Counted from the first letter of the stretch, positions 8,226 to 16,413 are shown. The stretch is DNA of 53,004 nt from Clostridium sp. 1001271st1 H5 (GCF_005845215.1 NZ_SPHO01000031.1:1-53004), one strand, 5' to 3'. Program-made: numbers and translations. Notes: a model not told the origin generated them from the sequence alone.

Positions 8226-8606
8226 TTGAAAATACAGGAATCAGCAGAAAATTATCTGGAAACCATACTCATGCTGGCCAGGGAACATCCCTATGTCCGC
8301 TCCATCGACATTGCCAATGAACTTGGATTTTCCAAGCCCAGTGTCAGCGTAGCCATGAAGAATCTCCGCCAGAACGGATATGTCCGGATGGACGAACAGG
8401 GACATATCACGCTGACGCCTTCCGGGCAGGCCATTGCGGACACCATGTATGAACGCCACACGCTGTTGTCCAACTGGCTGATTTATCTGGGTGTGGACCC
8501 CGGAACAGCTGCTGAGGATGCCTGCCGCATGGAACACACTCTGAGCGCTGAAAGCTTTGACGCCATCAAGCGCCACATCACCCACGGCCATGAACTGCCG
8601 GATTAG
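8226..8606 (+). CDS. DtxR/MntR-family metal-dependent regulator
   Basis: A 126-residue protein with a winged helix (SIDIANELGFSKPSVSVAMKNLRQNGYVRMDEQG) and a metal-binding/dimerisation region (ERHTLLSNWLIYLGV, CRMEHTLSAESFDAIKRHI) as in iron- or manganese-dependent repressors. No ATG is available. An in-frame TTG lies six codons upstream, but this TTG, 11 bases after a GGGGG tract, gives the typical N-terminus MKIQESAENYLETIL. There is no C-terminal SH3-like domain, so it is the short MntR-like class. It is co-transcribed with a nitroreductase and is divergent from the FeoB-associated peptide. Confidence 0.88.
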   Translation: MKIQESAENYLETILMLAREHPYVRSIDIANELGFSKPSVSVAMKNLRQNGYVRMDEQGHITLTPSGQAIADTMYERHTLLSNWLIYLGVDPGTAAEDACRMEHTLSAESFDAIKRHITHGHELPD

Positions 8607-8616
8607 GAGGAAGCCT

Positions 8617-9186
8617 ATGTTAAAAGACCTTGTGAAACAATGCCGCTCTTACAGAAGATTTTATCAGGATACTGCCATTCCATACAGTGAACTGGCTGAT
8701 ATGGTGGACACGGCCCGGCTGGCTGCCTCTGCCTCCAACGCCCAGGCCCTGAAATTCAAAATTCTGTGCACGCCCGGGGAATGCGCTGATATCTTCCCAT
8801 ATATTGCATGGGCAGGCGCCCTAAAGGATTGGGACGGCCCCGCAGAGGGCGAACGGCCCTCAGCCTACATAGTCATTGCCTGCGACCTGACCATCGGTAA
8901 GAACAAACAATGGGACGACGGAATCACGGCCCAGACCATCATGCTGGCTGCCGCGGAAAAGGGATATGGCGGCTGTATGATTGGCAGCTGCAAGCGTCCG
9001 GAGATAGGCCGGCTGCTGGGACTGAATCCCGAGCATTACAGCATCGACCTGGTACTGGCCCTGGGAAAGCCAAAGGAAGAAGTAATACTTGTGCCTGTAA
9101 AGGAAGACGGCTCAACTGTATATTACCGTGATAAAAATCAGGTTCATTACGTTCCCAAACGGAATCTGGAAGATATCCTCCTGTAA
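8617..9186 (+). CDS. Nitroreductase-family FMN oxidoreductase
   Basis: 189-residue nitroreductase fold protein. The N-terminus has the FMN-binding basic motif CRSYRRF, followed by LVDTARLAASASNAQALKFKI-like spacing, and a later AEKGYGGCMIGSCKRPEIGRLLGL segment typical of the family. It should bind FMN and reduce small substrates with NAD(P)H; the physiological substrate is unknown. An AGGAGG site 4 bases before the ATG fixes the start; the longer in-frame ATG lies inside the upstream regulator gene. It follows the metal regulator by 10 bases, so it is probably in the same iron- or manganese-responsive unit. Confidence 0.85.
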   Translation: MLKDLVKQCRSYRRFYQDTAIPYSELADMVDTARLAASASNAQALKFKILCTPGECADIFPYIAWAGALKDWDGPAEGERPSAYIVIACDLTIGKNKQWDDGITAQTIMLAAAEKGYGGCMIGSCKRPEIGRLLGLNPEHYSIDLVLALGKPKEEVILVPVKEDGSTVYYRDKNQVHYVPKRNLEDILL

Positions 9187-9188
9187 CA

Positions 9189-9213
9189 ATTCCACTCACC
9201 CGCTGCATACCAT
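9189..9213 (+). repeat. Dispersed 25-base repeat, copy 1
   Basis: Begins ATTCCACTCACCCGCTGC and matches 35917-35941 at 23 of 25 positions. Both copies lie in the downstream region of plus-strand genes (nitroreductase here, transaldolase there). Confidence 0.55.
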
Positions 9214-9252
9214 TCGCCAGAACATTATTCTTCTCTCAGCGTGGCAAACACA

Positions 9253-9343
9253 GCGGACGCCCTGAGTATGGAATGGGTGAGAGCCGGGGGCACCCGGCTC
9301 TCACGTCTGCGGCACCCTGCATGCGTCCGCATCCCCTCTCACC
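9253..9343. repeat. Nested inverted-repeat element between convergent genes
   Basis: Core hairpin: 12-bp perfect arms GTGAGAGCCGGG (9277-9288) and CCCGGCTCTCAC (9293-9304) with a GGCA loop. Outer arms GCGGACGC (9253-9260) and GCGTCCGC (9323-9330) also pair perfectly. A third segment CTCTCACCC (9335-9343) can instead pair with GGGTGAGAG at 9275-9283, giving an alternative fold. It lies between the ends of the nitroreductase and metal ATPase genes. It could act as a bidirectional terminator, but no clear T-run follows the core, so a dispersed palindromic element is also possible. Confidence 0.6.
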
Positions 9344-9357
9344 CCAAAATCCATTTA

Positions 9358-11292
9358 TCACAACGACAAAGCCCTCATCGCATTGAGTATTGCAATAACC
9401 GACACGCCCACGTCTGCAAATACCGCCTCCCACATATTGGCCACGCCCACAGCACCCATTAAGAGCACCACTGCCTTGACTCCCAATGCAAAGGCAATGT
9501 TCTGCTTTACGATGGACATAGTCTTGCGCGATATGCGGACCACATCCGCAATCCTGGCAGGGTTATCATCCATGAGCACAATATCCGCTGCTTCAATGGC
9601 TGCATCGGAACCCATGCTGCCCATTGCAATTCCAATGTCCGCCCGGGAGAGAACAGGCGCGTCATTGATACCATCGCCCACAAAGGCCAGCCTGTGTTTT
9701 CCCGTCTGCTGAGACAGCAGTTCCTCCACCTTTGCCACCTTATCCCCCGGAAGAAGCTCTGCATGGACCTCATCAAGCCCCAGCCTGGCTGCCACTGCTT
9801 CTCCTACCTCTTTCTTATCGCCGGTAAGCATAATGGTCCTTCTGACACCCACCTTCTTAAGATTCCTGATTGCCTCGAAGGACTCTTCCTTAATTGAATC
9901 CGATATGACAATATATCCGCAGTACACGCCGTCCAGAGCCACATAGACCACCGTGCCCATGCTGGTGCATTCCTGATACTCTACGTTCATTTCCTTCATC
10001 AGCTTGCTGTTGCCCGCCAGTACGGTATGGCCGTCAATTTCCGCCTGCACTCCGTGACCGGATATCTCCTGTGCATTGCTGACGCGGTTCATGTCAATGG
10101 TATCTCCCCACGCATCTTTAATAGAACGTGAAATGGGATGGTCTGAATAGCTTTCCGCCAATGCCGCCAGCTCCAGCAGGGAACGTTTTGCCTCATCGGA
10201 GGGCTGGCTGGCCGCCCACACCCTGGTACGCGGAACCTCAGACGCCTCCGGAACAGGACTGCCGTCCACCGCATGAATCTCAGTCACCTTGAATTCTCCC
10301 TTGGTCAGCGTACCTGTCTTATCAAACACAATGGTGTCCATCTCAGACAGCGCCTCCAGATAATTGCTGCCCTTGATAAGCACACCCTTTTTGGAAGCAG
10401 CCCCGATGCCTGAGAAAAAGCTCATGGGCACTGAGATTACCAGGGCGCAGGGGCAGGAAATGACCAGGAAGGTACAGGCCCTTCTGATGCCCTCGGACCA
10501 GGTCTGCCCAAAGAACAGGGGAGGAATCACAGCCAGGAGCACGGCTCCCACCACCACTAAGGGGGTATAATATCTGGCAAACCGGGTAATGAAGTTTTCC
10601 ACCTGCGCCTTTTTGCTGCTGGCATTCTCCACCAGCTCCAGAATCTTTGCCACGGTGGAATCATCAAATTCCTTTGTGACCTGAACCCGCAAAAGGCCGC
10701 TTCCATTGACACAGCCGCTGATGATATCGTCCCCCGCTGTTACCTTGCGGGGTACGGACTCACCGGTCAGCGCGGAAGTATCCACCATGGAATCCCCAAA
10801 CACCACCTTGCCGTCCAGGGGAATTCTCTCCCCTGACTTAACCACAATGATATCGCCCACCTGCACATCGTCCGGGTCCACCTGTTTCAGCTGGCCGTCC
10901 TCCTCTATGTTGGCATACTCCGGGCAGATATCCATAAGCTCAGTGATGGACTGCCTGGAGCGGTTCACTGCATAGCTCTGGAACAGTTCGCCCACCTGGT
11001 AAAACAGCATGACCGCCACTGCCTCCGAATATTCTCCTACGCCAAAGGCGCCGAAGGTAGCTACTGTCATCAGAAAATTCTCATCAAAAACCTGGCCGTT
11101 GCGTATATTGCGGAATGCCTTGTATATAATATCCCATCCAATGAGAACATAGGGAACCAGATACAGGACCAGCTTTCCCCACAACCCAAGCCACTCCGGT
11201 AAAATCTCCATGTGGTCTGTCACTGCCAGGGTAATATAAATGATGAAGGATGCTATGATACGGAGCAGCATTGCCTTTTGTTTCTTAGTCAT
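9358..11292 (-). CDS. cadA: Heavy-metal-translocating P-type ATPase (Zn/Cd/Pb type)
   Basis: 644-residue P1B-type ATPase that exports soft divalent metals. Visible are the membrane metal site CPC at residues 280-282 (ISCPCALVISVPM), the phosphorylated Asp in DKTGTLT (324-330), the SGHG motif of the nucleotide domain (EISGHGVQAEIDG) and the hinge GDGINDAPVLSRADIGIAMG. The CPC sequence with the CadC-like regulator upstream points to Zn/Cd/Pb rather than copper, but the metal is inferred. There is no N-terminal metal-binding HMA domain; that domain is encoded separately immediately upstream. It is third in the operon regulator-HMA-ATPase. Confidence 0.92.
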   Translation of the reverse strand: MTKKQKAMLLRIIASFIIYITLAVTDHMEILPEWLGLWGKLVLYLVPYVLIGWDIIYKAFRNIRNGQVFDENFLMTVATFGAFGVGEYSEAVAVMLFYQVGELFQSYAVNRSRQSITELMDICPEYANIEEDGQLKQVDPDDVQVGDIIVVKSGERIPLDGKVVFGDSMVDTSALTGESVPRKVTAGDDIISGCVNGSGLLRVQVTKEFDDSTVAKILELVENASSKKAQVENFITRFARYYTPLVVVGAVLLAVIPPLFFGQTWSEGIRRACTFLVISCPCALVISVPMSFFSGIGAASKKGVLIKGSNYLEALSEMDTIVFDKTGTLTKGEFKVTEIHAVDGSPVPEASEVPRTRVWAASQPSDEAKRSLLELAALAESYSDHPISRSIKDAWGDTIDMNRVSNAQEISGHGVQAEIDGHTVLAGNSKLMKEMNVEYQECTSMGTVVYVALDGVYCGYIVISDSIKEESFEAIRNLKKVGVRRTIMLTGDKKEVGEAVAARLGLDEVHAELLPGDKVAKVEELLSQQTGKHRLAFVGDGINDAPVLSRADIGIAMGSMGSDAAIEAADIVLMDDNPARIADVVRISRKTMSIVKQNIAFALGVKAVVLLMGAVGVANMWEAVFADVGVSVIAILNAMRALSL

Positions 11293-11322
11293 ATCAGTTT
11301 CCTTTCCAGTCCGGCTGCGCGT

Positions 11323-11541
11323 TTAAAGCTGGATAATGCAGTCAGGCTCCACCTTTTTGCACGCAGACACTACTTCCTTCATAATTTCATCGAACCTACT
11401 GTCATCTGCCTCTATGGTCATCTTCTGGGTCATGAAGCTCACTGTTGCATCAGACACTCCCTCAATTTTCTTGATTGCTTCCTCCATCTTGGCTGCGCAG
11501 TTGGCACAATCCAGGTCCTGCAGTTTGAATTTCTTCTTCAT
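11323..11541 (-). CDS. Stand-alone heavy-metal-associated (HMA) domain protein
   Basis: A 72-residue ferredoxin-like HMA domain with the metal-binding CxxC at residues 12-15 (LDCANCAAKMEEAIKKI) and the usual beta-alpha-beta pattern (GVSDATVSFMTQKMTIEAD). An additional Cys pair lies near the C-terminus (SACKKVEPDCIIQL). In related ATPases this domain is fused at the N-terminus; here it is a free metallochaperone, 30 bases upstream of the ATPase, which lacks the domain. It probably delivers metal to, or regulates, that pump. Confidence 0.88.
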   Translation of the reverse strand: MKKKFKLQDLDCANCAAKMEEAIKKIEGVSDATVSFMTQKMTIEADDSRFDEIMKEVVSACKKVEPDCIIQL

Positions 11542-11656
11542 TCCTATTCTCCTCCATATCTGTTATTTTATTTATACTCCATTTTCCGCCGGCACCATCT
11601 GTAGCTTATGCAAGCCGGAAATACTGGGCCATAATACATGGAACCGCCCTTTTGGC

Positions 11657-12016
11657 CTATTCCTCTATATGCTCCATACCCTGGTTAATGATGGTCCTCA
11701 CATGGCTGTCTGCCAGGGAATAGAATACAGCCTTGCCGTCCCTGCGGCTTTTTACCAGCCTGTTCTGCTTCAGGATTCTCAGCTGGTGGGAAATAGCTGA
11801 CTGGTTCATATTAAGAAGCTGCGCAATGTCACAGACACACATCTCCGCCTCGAAAAGCACATACAATATCTTGATTCTGGTGGAATCCCCAAACACCTTG
11901 AATATCTCCGCCAGGTCATACAGTTTATCCTCATCCGGCATCTTATCATTAACCGCCTTTACCACATCCTCATGGACCTGATAAAAATCGCAGCACTCCA
12001 CATCATTTATTGCCAT
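11657..12016 (-). CDS. ArsR/SmtB-family metal-sensing repressor (CadC-like)
   Basis: 119-residue winged-helix repressor. The helix-turn-helix is MCVCDIAQLLNMNQSAISHQLRILKQNRLV. Cys60 and Cys62 in CVCD, together with N-terminal Cys8/Cys9 (ECCDFYQVHEDV), form a CadC-type alpha3N site for Cd/Pb/Zn. The C-terminal DSHVRTIINQGMEHIEE could supply a second, alpha5 zinc site. Metal binding should release it from the operator at 12051-12072 and so induce the HMA and ATPase genes downstream. The family, residues and operator all agree; the exact metal is inferred. Confidence 0.9.
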   Translation of the reverse strand: MAINDVECCDFYQVHEDVVKAVNDKMPDEDKLYDLAEIFKVFGDSTRIKILYVLFEAEMCVCDIAQLLNMNQSAISHQLRILKQNRLVKSRRDGKAVFYSLADSHVRTIINQGMEHIEE

Positions 12017-12050
12017 GGCTGGTACCCTCTCTTTCTTATTATCATCTATT

Positions 12051-12072
12051 CAAATGAATAAGTGTTCATATG
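12051..12072. promoter_or_regulatory. ArsR/CadC-type operator
   Basis: Imperfect inverted repeat, arms CAAATGAA (12051-12058) and TTCATATG (12065-12072) with a 6-base centre; seven of eight arm positions match. This is close to the ATGAA...TTCAT pattern of SmtB/CadC operators. It lies just downstream of the -10, where bound repressor would block transcription. Confidence 0.65.
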
Positions 12073-12083
12073 TTTATATCTAC

Positions 12084-12111
12084 ATTATATGCCATGATTT
12101 TAAAATGTCAA
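12084..12111 (-). promoter_or_regulatory. Promoter of the CadC-HMA-ATPase operon
   Basis: Perfect TTGACA and TATAAT on the minus strand with a 16-base spacer, about 65 bases before the repressor ATG. A strong promoter fits a metal-inducible, normally repressed operon. Confidence 0.75.
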
Positions 12112-12122
12112 CCCCTTTTTAG

Positions 12123-12171
12123 CAAAAAAAACAAGCCGCCCAATCCCGTATTACACCGGACGGACGGCTTG
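12123..12171 (-). terminator. Terminator of hisS-aspS
   Basis: Arms CAAGCCG (12132-12138) and CGGCTTG (12165-12171) pair, with further partial GC pairing inside. The minus strand then runs into a long T-tract. It lies about 25 bases after the aspS stop. Confidence 0.75.
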
Positions 12172-12196
12172 CTGGCCTTCCAAAAATCACATATAC

Positions 12197-13996
12197 TTAT
12201 ATACCGCTTTCTTCTCCAGAAGCAACCGCAATATGCAGTTCCTCCAGCTGTTTCACATCTACCTGCCCGGGCGCATCGGTCATCAGGCAGGATGCATCCT
12301 TCACCTTGGGGAACGCAATGACGTCGCGGATACTGTCAGCTCCCACCATCAGCATTATCACGCGGTCCAGGCCATATGCCAGACCGGCGTGGGGAGGAAC
12401 CCCGTACTTAAATGCCTCCAGCAGAAAGCCGAACTGCTCATTGGCCCTCTCAGGTGTAAAGCCCAGTACTTCAAACATCTTGGACTGGATATCTGCCTGG
12501 TGGATACGGACAGAGCCGCCTCCCAACTCCACGCCGTTCAGGACAATATCATATGCCTTGGCCCGGACACGGCCCGGGTCAGAGTCAATATACTGCAAAT
12601 CCTCATCCATGGGCATGGTAAATGGATGATGCATGGCCACGTACCGGTCCTCTTCCTCTGAATATTCCAGAAGCGGGAACTCTGTCACCCACAGGAACTT
12701 AAAGTCATCCTTCTTAAGCAGCTCCAGCTGTCTGGCCAGCTCCAGGCGCAGGTTGCCCAGGACGTCAAATACCACCTTATTGCGGTCGGCGGCAAACAGC
12801 AGCAAATCTCCCGGCTTTCCGTCCATGGCCTGAATCAGGGCAGCCATTTCCTCCTCCTTCATGAACTTTGCAAAGGAGGATTTGAAGGTGCCGTCCTCAT
12901 TGATTGCCACATAGGCAAGGCCCTTGGCGCCGAATCCCTTGGCATACTCCACCAGGGCGTCTATTTTCTTACGCGGCATATGCCCCTGTCCCTGGGCGTT
13001 GATGCCGCGGACACTGCCGCCGTTTTCCAGGGCTCCCTTAAACACTGCAAACCCGCAGCCCCTAACCACATCAGAAACATTCTTAAGCTCCATCCCAAAA
13101 CGCAGGTCCGGTTTATCAGAGCCAAAACGGTCCATGGCCTCCTGCCAGGTCATACGGGGAATGGGCAGCTGCAAATCAAAATTACAGATTTCCTTAAACA
13201 GCTTTTTTAACAGGCGCTCATTGACATCCAGCACATCGTCCACATCCACAAAGGAAAGCTCCATGTCTATCTGTGTGAACTCAGGCTGGCGGTCTGCCCT
13301 CAGGTCCTCATCCCTGTAGCAGCGGGCCAGCTGAAAGTAGCGGTCGTAACCGGAACACATGAGCAGCTGTTTGAAAAGCTGCGGTGACTGCGGCAGGGCA
13401 TAAAAGGAACCGGGATGCACACGGCTGGGTACCAGATAGTCCCTGGCGCCCTCCGGCGTACTCTTAATCAGAGTAGGCGTCTCAATCTCAAGGAATCCCT
13501 CAGACGCCAGAAATGCCCTGGTAAGGGTGGCTACCTGGCTCCTAATCATAAGATTTTTCTGGATATCCGGCCTTCTCAAATCCAGGAAACGGTATTTCAG
13601 GCGAAGCTCTTCCTTTGTCTTGCTGTTCTCCTCAATGGGGAAGGGAGGTGTCTCGGACTCGGAAAGAATGCGCATGGAGTTGGCCCTTATTTCAATGGCG
13701 CCTGTGGCCAGATTGGTATTTACTGCTCCGGAACGGGCCTCTACCCGGCCTGTAACAGCGACCACGAACTCGCTCCTCAGCTTCTCTGCCTTTGCAAAGT
13801 CCTCTGCGCCGCAGTCATGTTCCTCAAATATAATCTGAAGGATGCCGGAACGGTCCCGCAAATCCACAAAGATAATGCCTCCCTTATTCCTGCTCTTCTG
13901 GACCCATCCCATGACGGTCACTACCTGACCGATTTGGGCAGTGGTCACCTCCGTACATCTATGGGTACGCTTTAACCCAACCATTGATTCTGCCAT
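12197..13996 (-). CDS. aspS: Aspartate--tRNA ligase
   Basis: Class II aminoacyl-tRNA synthetase of 599 residues charging tRNA-Asp. The N-terminal OB fold (VTVMGWVQKSRNKGGIIFVDLRDRSG) binds the anticodon. Motif 2 is seen as FQLARCYRDEDLRADRQPEFTQIDME, the bacterial GAD insertion occupies the middle, and motif 3 is GLAYGLDRVIMLM. Length matches bacterial AspRS. AAAGGAG lies 8 bases before the ATG. Twenty-two bases separate it from hisS, so the two are one transcript, as in many Firmicutes. Whether it also forms Asp-tRNA-Asn cannot be judged here. Confidence 0.97.
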   Translation of the reverse strand: MAESMVGLKRTHRCTEVTTAQIGQVVTVMGWVQKSRNKGGIIFVDLRDRSGILQIIFEEHDCGAEDFAKAEKLRSEFVVAVTGRVEARSGAVNTNLATGAIEIRANSMRILSESETPPFPIEENSKTKEELRLKYRFLDLRRPDIQKNLMIRSQVATLTRAFLASEGFLEIETPTLIKSTPEGARDYLVPSRVHPGSFYALPQSPQLFKQLLMCSGYDRYFQLARCYRDEDLRADRQPEFTQIDMELSFVDVDDVLDVNERLLKKLFKEICNFDLQLPIPRMTWQEAMDRFGSDKPDLRFGMELKNVSDVVRGCGFAVFKGALENGGSVRGINAQGQGHMPRKKIDALVEYAKGFGAKGLAYVAINEDGTFKSSFAKFMKEEEMAALIQAMDGKPGDLLLFAADRNKVVFDVLGNLRLELARQLELLKKDDFKFLWVTEFPLLEYSEEEDRYVAMHHPFTMPMDEDLQYIDSDPGRVRAKAYDIVLNGVELGGGSVRIHQADIQSKMFEVLGFTPERANEQFGFLLEAFKYGVPPHAGLAYGLDRVIMLMVGADSIRDVIAFPKVKDASCLMTDAPGQVDVKQLEELHIAVASGEESGI

Positions 13997-14018
13997 TGTC
14001 TTATCTCCTTTATTTTCC

Positions 14019-15284
14019 TTAATTCTTCAGGCTTTCCTTATAAAACTCCTTAAACTCCGTGTAGCCTTCCTTGCCCAGCTGTTCCTTCTGGAACTTCTTG
14101 TTCTTGTTCATCTGGGCTACCAGGACCTGCACGCCCTTCTTTCTCTCCTCCATGGCCTGGCGGATTACAGATGCCAGCATGGTGCTGTCCACACCCTTTT
14201 CAAAGAGAAATGCCTTTCTGGAAGAGGCGCCGGGCACAGTAAAGCCATTGTCCGTCAGAATGGTTACAATGCGCTCAAAGCCTATGGAAAATCCGCAGGC
14301 CGGCGTTTCCATTCCCGTGAACTTGCCTATCATCTTATCATACCGGCCGCCGCCTGCCACGGAACCGCCGAAGCCCTCCATGGAAACTTCAAAAATGGTT
14401 CCTGTGTAATATGACATGCCTCTGACCAGGGTAGGGTCGAACTCCAGCCCGAAATCAGCCTCAGCCACCTCAGTCACTGTGTCCATGATATGCGCCAGAC
14501 CCTCGCTTACACTGGCGGGCATTACTTCCGACAGCATCTGTCCCAGGGCTCTTACACCGGCTGCATCCTTTGTAACATTTTTAAGCATGTCCAGATATTT
14601 TCCTACGCTCTCCGTGCTGTAGCCGGAATCCAGAAGCTCCTTCTCCACGCCTTCATACCCAATCTTATCCATCTTGTCCAGGGTGATAAATACCTGGTCC
14701 ATGGACTCCTCAGGGAAACCGCAGTAAAGGGCCATACCCCGCAGAATGCCTCTGTCATTGATGCGGACAGTAAAGCCATTGTCCGGGCAGATTCTTCCCA
14801 GGGCCGTGGTGGTAGCCAGAATCAGCTCGATTTCAGCCAGGCTGGTGGCATCTCCCAGAATATCAATATCGCACTGTACAAACTGGCGGAAACGGCCCTT
14901 CTGGGGACGGTCCGCACGCCACACGCTTCCCATCTGAAGCGCCTTAAAGGGGCTGGGCAGGCTGGCTGCGTTGTTGGCGTAATAGCGGGAAAGAGGAAGG
15001 GTAAGGTCATAGCGCAGGCCGCTGTCCACCAGGTCATTCTCCTCCTTTGCCTCTTCCAGGTTAAACTTGTCCCCTCTTTTCAGTATCTTGAAAATCAGCT
15101 TCTCATTGTCCCCGCCCTGTTTGCTGGTCAGATTCTCAATGTGCTCAACGCAGGGTGTCTCTATCTGGGTAAATCCAAAACTTTTATAGGTCTCTCTGAT
15201 TTGATTCATCACGTACTCACGAATCTGCATCTCGGCAGGCGTGATATCCCTCATGCCGGTGACCGGCTTCTTTGCTAATGCCAT
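14019..15284 (-). CDS. hisS: Histidine--tRNA ligase
   Basis: Class II synthetase, 421 residues, charging tRNA-His. Motifs: GMRDITPAEMQIREYV at the N-terminus, motif 2 region QMGSVWRADRPQKGRFRQFVQCDIDILG, the histidine-specific motifs ALGRICPDNGFTVRINDRGIL and SYYTGTIFEVSM, motif 3 CGFSIGFERIV, and a C-terminal anticodon-binding domain. An in-frame ATG 16 codons upstream is rejected because a GGAG site sits properly before MALAKKPVTGMRD. It is the first gene of the hisS-aspS transcript. I saw no T-box leader in the 85 bases upstream. Confidence 0.96.
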   Translation of the reverse strand: MALAKKPVTGMRDITPAEMQIREYVMNQIRETYKSFGFTQIETPCVEHIENLTSKQGGDNEKLIFKILKRGDKFNLEEAKEENDLVDSGLRYDLTLPLSRYYANNAASLPSPFKALQMGSVWRADRPQKGRFRQFVQCDIDILGDATSLAEIELILATTTALGRICPDNGFTVRINDRGILRGMALYCGFPEESMDQVFITLDKMDKIGYEGVEKELLDSGYSTESVGKYLDMLKNVTKDAAGVRALGQMLSEVMPASVSEGLAHIMDTVTEVAEADFGLEFDPTLVRGMSYYTGTIFEVSMEGFGGSVAGGGRYDKMIGKFTGMETPACGFSIGFERIVTILTDNGFTVPGASSRKAFLFEKGVDSTMLASVIRQAMEERKKGVQVLVAQMNKNKKFQKEQLGKEGYTEFKEFYKESLKN

Positions 15285-15321
15285 ACGCGTTCTCCAATCC
15301 TGATTTTTGTTCAATATCTTT

Positions 15322-15349
15322 ATTTTAAGCAACTTTTATGATTTTGCAA
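15322..15349 (-). promoter_or_regulatory. Promoter of hisS-aspS
   Basis: Minus-strand TTGCAA and TAAAAT with a 16-base spacer, in the short gap after the URO-D-family gene. It makes hisS-aspS independent of upstream transcription. Confidence 0.55.
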
Positions 15350-15369
15350 GTGTTTTCAATGATTTTCCC

Positions 15370-16323
15370 CTATTTTATGGCTTCCGCCGCAATCCGCATA
15401 CGCTCATAGGGCACGCCCATGGGAATGGTGCAGTCCGTCCCCAGGATAAAGCCTGTTTCTCCTGCCTCGGATATGACGCGCCGTACCTCCTCACGGATTT
15501 CCTCCGGAGTCCCTTCAATCAGCGGTCCCATGTGATTGGACAGGCCGCCCATGATGGCGCAGTCCGTAAACCGCTTTCTGCCCTCTGACAGACTCATCCC
15601 CGTCTCATAAATGCCCCAGTTGGCTATGCTGTAAAGGCCCTTATAGCTCTCGTACCGGTCAAAATTCACATCTGTCTTGCACATGTGCAGGATATTGTGG
15701 CCCCCTGCTTCCAGACAGGCACTCATTATCTGCTTATCCAGGGGCATGATATACTCGGCAAACTCCTGGTCGGTAAACAAAAACCGCTCCCCTCCCAGCC
15801 CTGCATAGAGGATGCCGTCCAGTCCCAGTTCCACAAATTTCCCTGCCAGCAGGCACAGACCGTCAGCAATCCGCTTCATGGCGTCCAGCACAGGCCCCTT
15901 ATTCTGACGCAAATGGCTGCAGAGCAGCTGCCGCACCGGCATATAACCGTAATCCGGCTCAATGGGATGGATGGTGGAGGCCACAATGCCGTGAAGGGTG
16001 CCGATATTAAAGGCATCCCTGTCGCACCGGTCCAGGACGCGCTTGACCAGCTCAATCTCATCCTCCATGAATTTGTCCTTAAGGGTAATGGTCCTGATGC
16101 ATTTCCAGTCCTCAGGCGTTTTTATGGAACCCATGTTGGGAACCAGGTTCTCGTTCATGATTTTCTGGATATCCGGATTCACCTCGCTGAAAAACTTCAG
16201 ATGCTCCTCCACGGCTGCCTCCCCAAAGGCCGACTCCCTGGCAAAATGAGTGGTAAAATAACAGGGAACCCTGTCCACCGGCTCATTTCTCATTGCTGCA
16301 AATACACGCTCTCTCTTTTTCAC
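15370..16323 (-). CDS. Uroporphyrinogen decarboxylase (URO-D)-family protein
   Basis: 317-residue URO-D/MtaA-like TIM barrel. The opening KKRERVFAAMRNEPVDRVPCYF and the C-terminal DCTIPMGVPYERMRIAAEA are typical. A late GGHNILHMCKTDVNFDRY segment carries His and Cys residues that could bind zinc, as in methyltransferase relatives; that would favour a methyl-transfer or demethylase role over haem synthesis, but this is inference. I chose a GTG start directly after a GGGAGGAGAGG tract; a further in-frame GTG seven codons upstream would put that tract inside the gene. No corrinoid protein gene is adjacent. It sits alone between the hemZ terminator and the hisS promoter. Confidence 0.75.
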   Translation of the reverse strand: MKKRERVFAAMRNEPVDRVPCYFTTHFARESAFGEAAVEEHLKFFSEVNPDIQKIMNENLVPNMGSIKTPEDWKCIRTITLKDKFMEDEIELVKRVLDRCDRDAFNIGTLHGIVASTIHPIEPDYGYMPVRQLLCSHLRQNKGPVLDAMKRIADGLCLLAGKFVELGLDGILYAGLGGERFLFTDQEFAEYIMPLDKQIMSACLEAGGHNILHMCKTDVNFDRYESYKGLYSIANWGIYETGMSLSEGRKRFTDCAIMGGLSNHMGPLIEGTPEEIREEVRRVISEAGETGFILGTDCTIPMGVPYERMRIAAEAIK

Positions 16324-16360
16324 AATACCTCTCCTCCCAGACACTTATGATTCACTGAAA

Positions 16361-16406
16361 TAATAAAATCTGCCGGAACCATGTCTCTGTTTACATGACC
16401 CCGGCA
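16361..16406 (-). terminator. Terminator of the relA-MBL-hemZ transcript
   Basis: 14-bp stem, arms at 16371-16384 and 16393-16406, including three G-U pairs, with an 8-base loop. The minus strand continues GATTTTATTATTT. It lies about 50 bases after the hemZ stop. Confidence 0.7.
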
Positions 16407-16413
16407 TCATGCG

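Noticed and set aside
14490..15278. 262-residue plus-strand open frame
   Set aside because: Shadow of hisS; synthetase motifs are on the minus strand.
15285..15369. T-box leader for hisS-aspS
   Set aside because: The gap is only 85 bases, too short for a T-box, and no conserved T-box sequence was seen.
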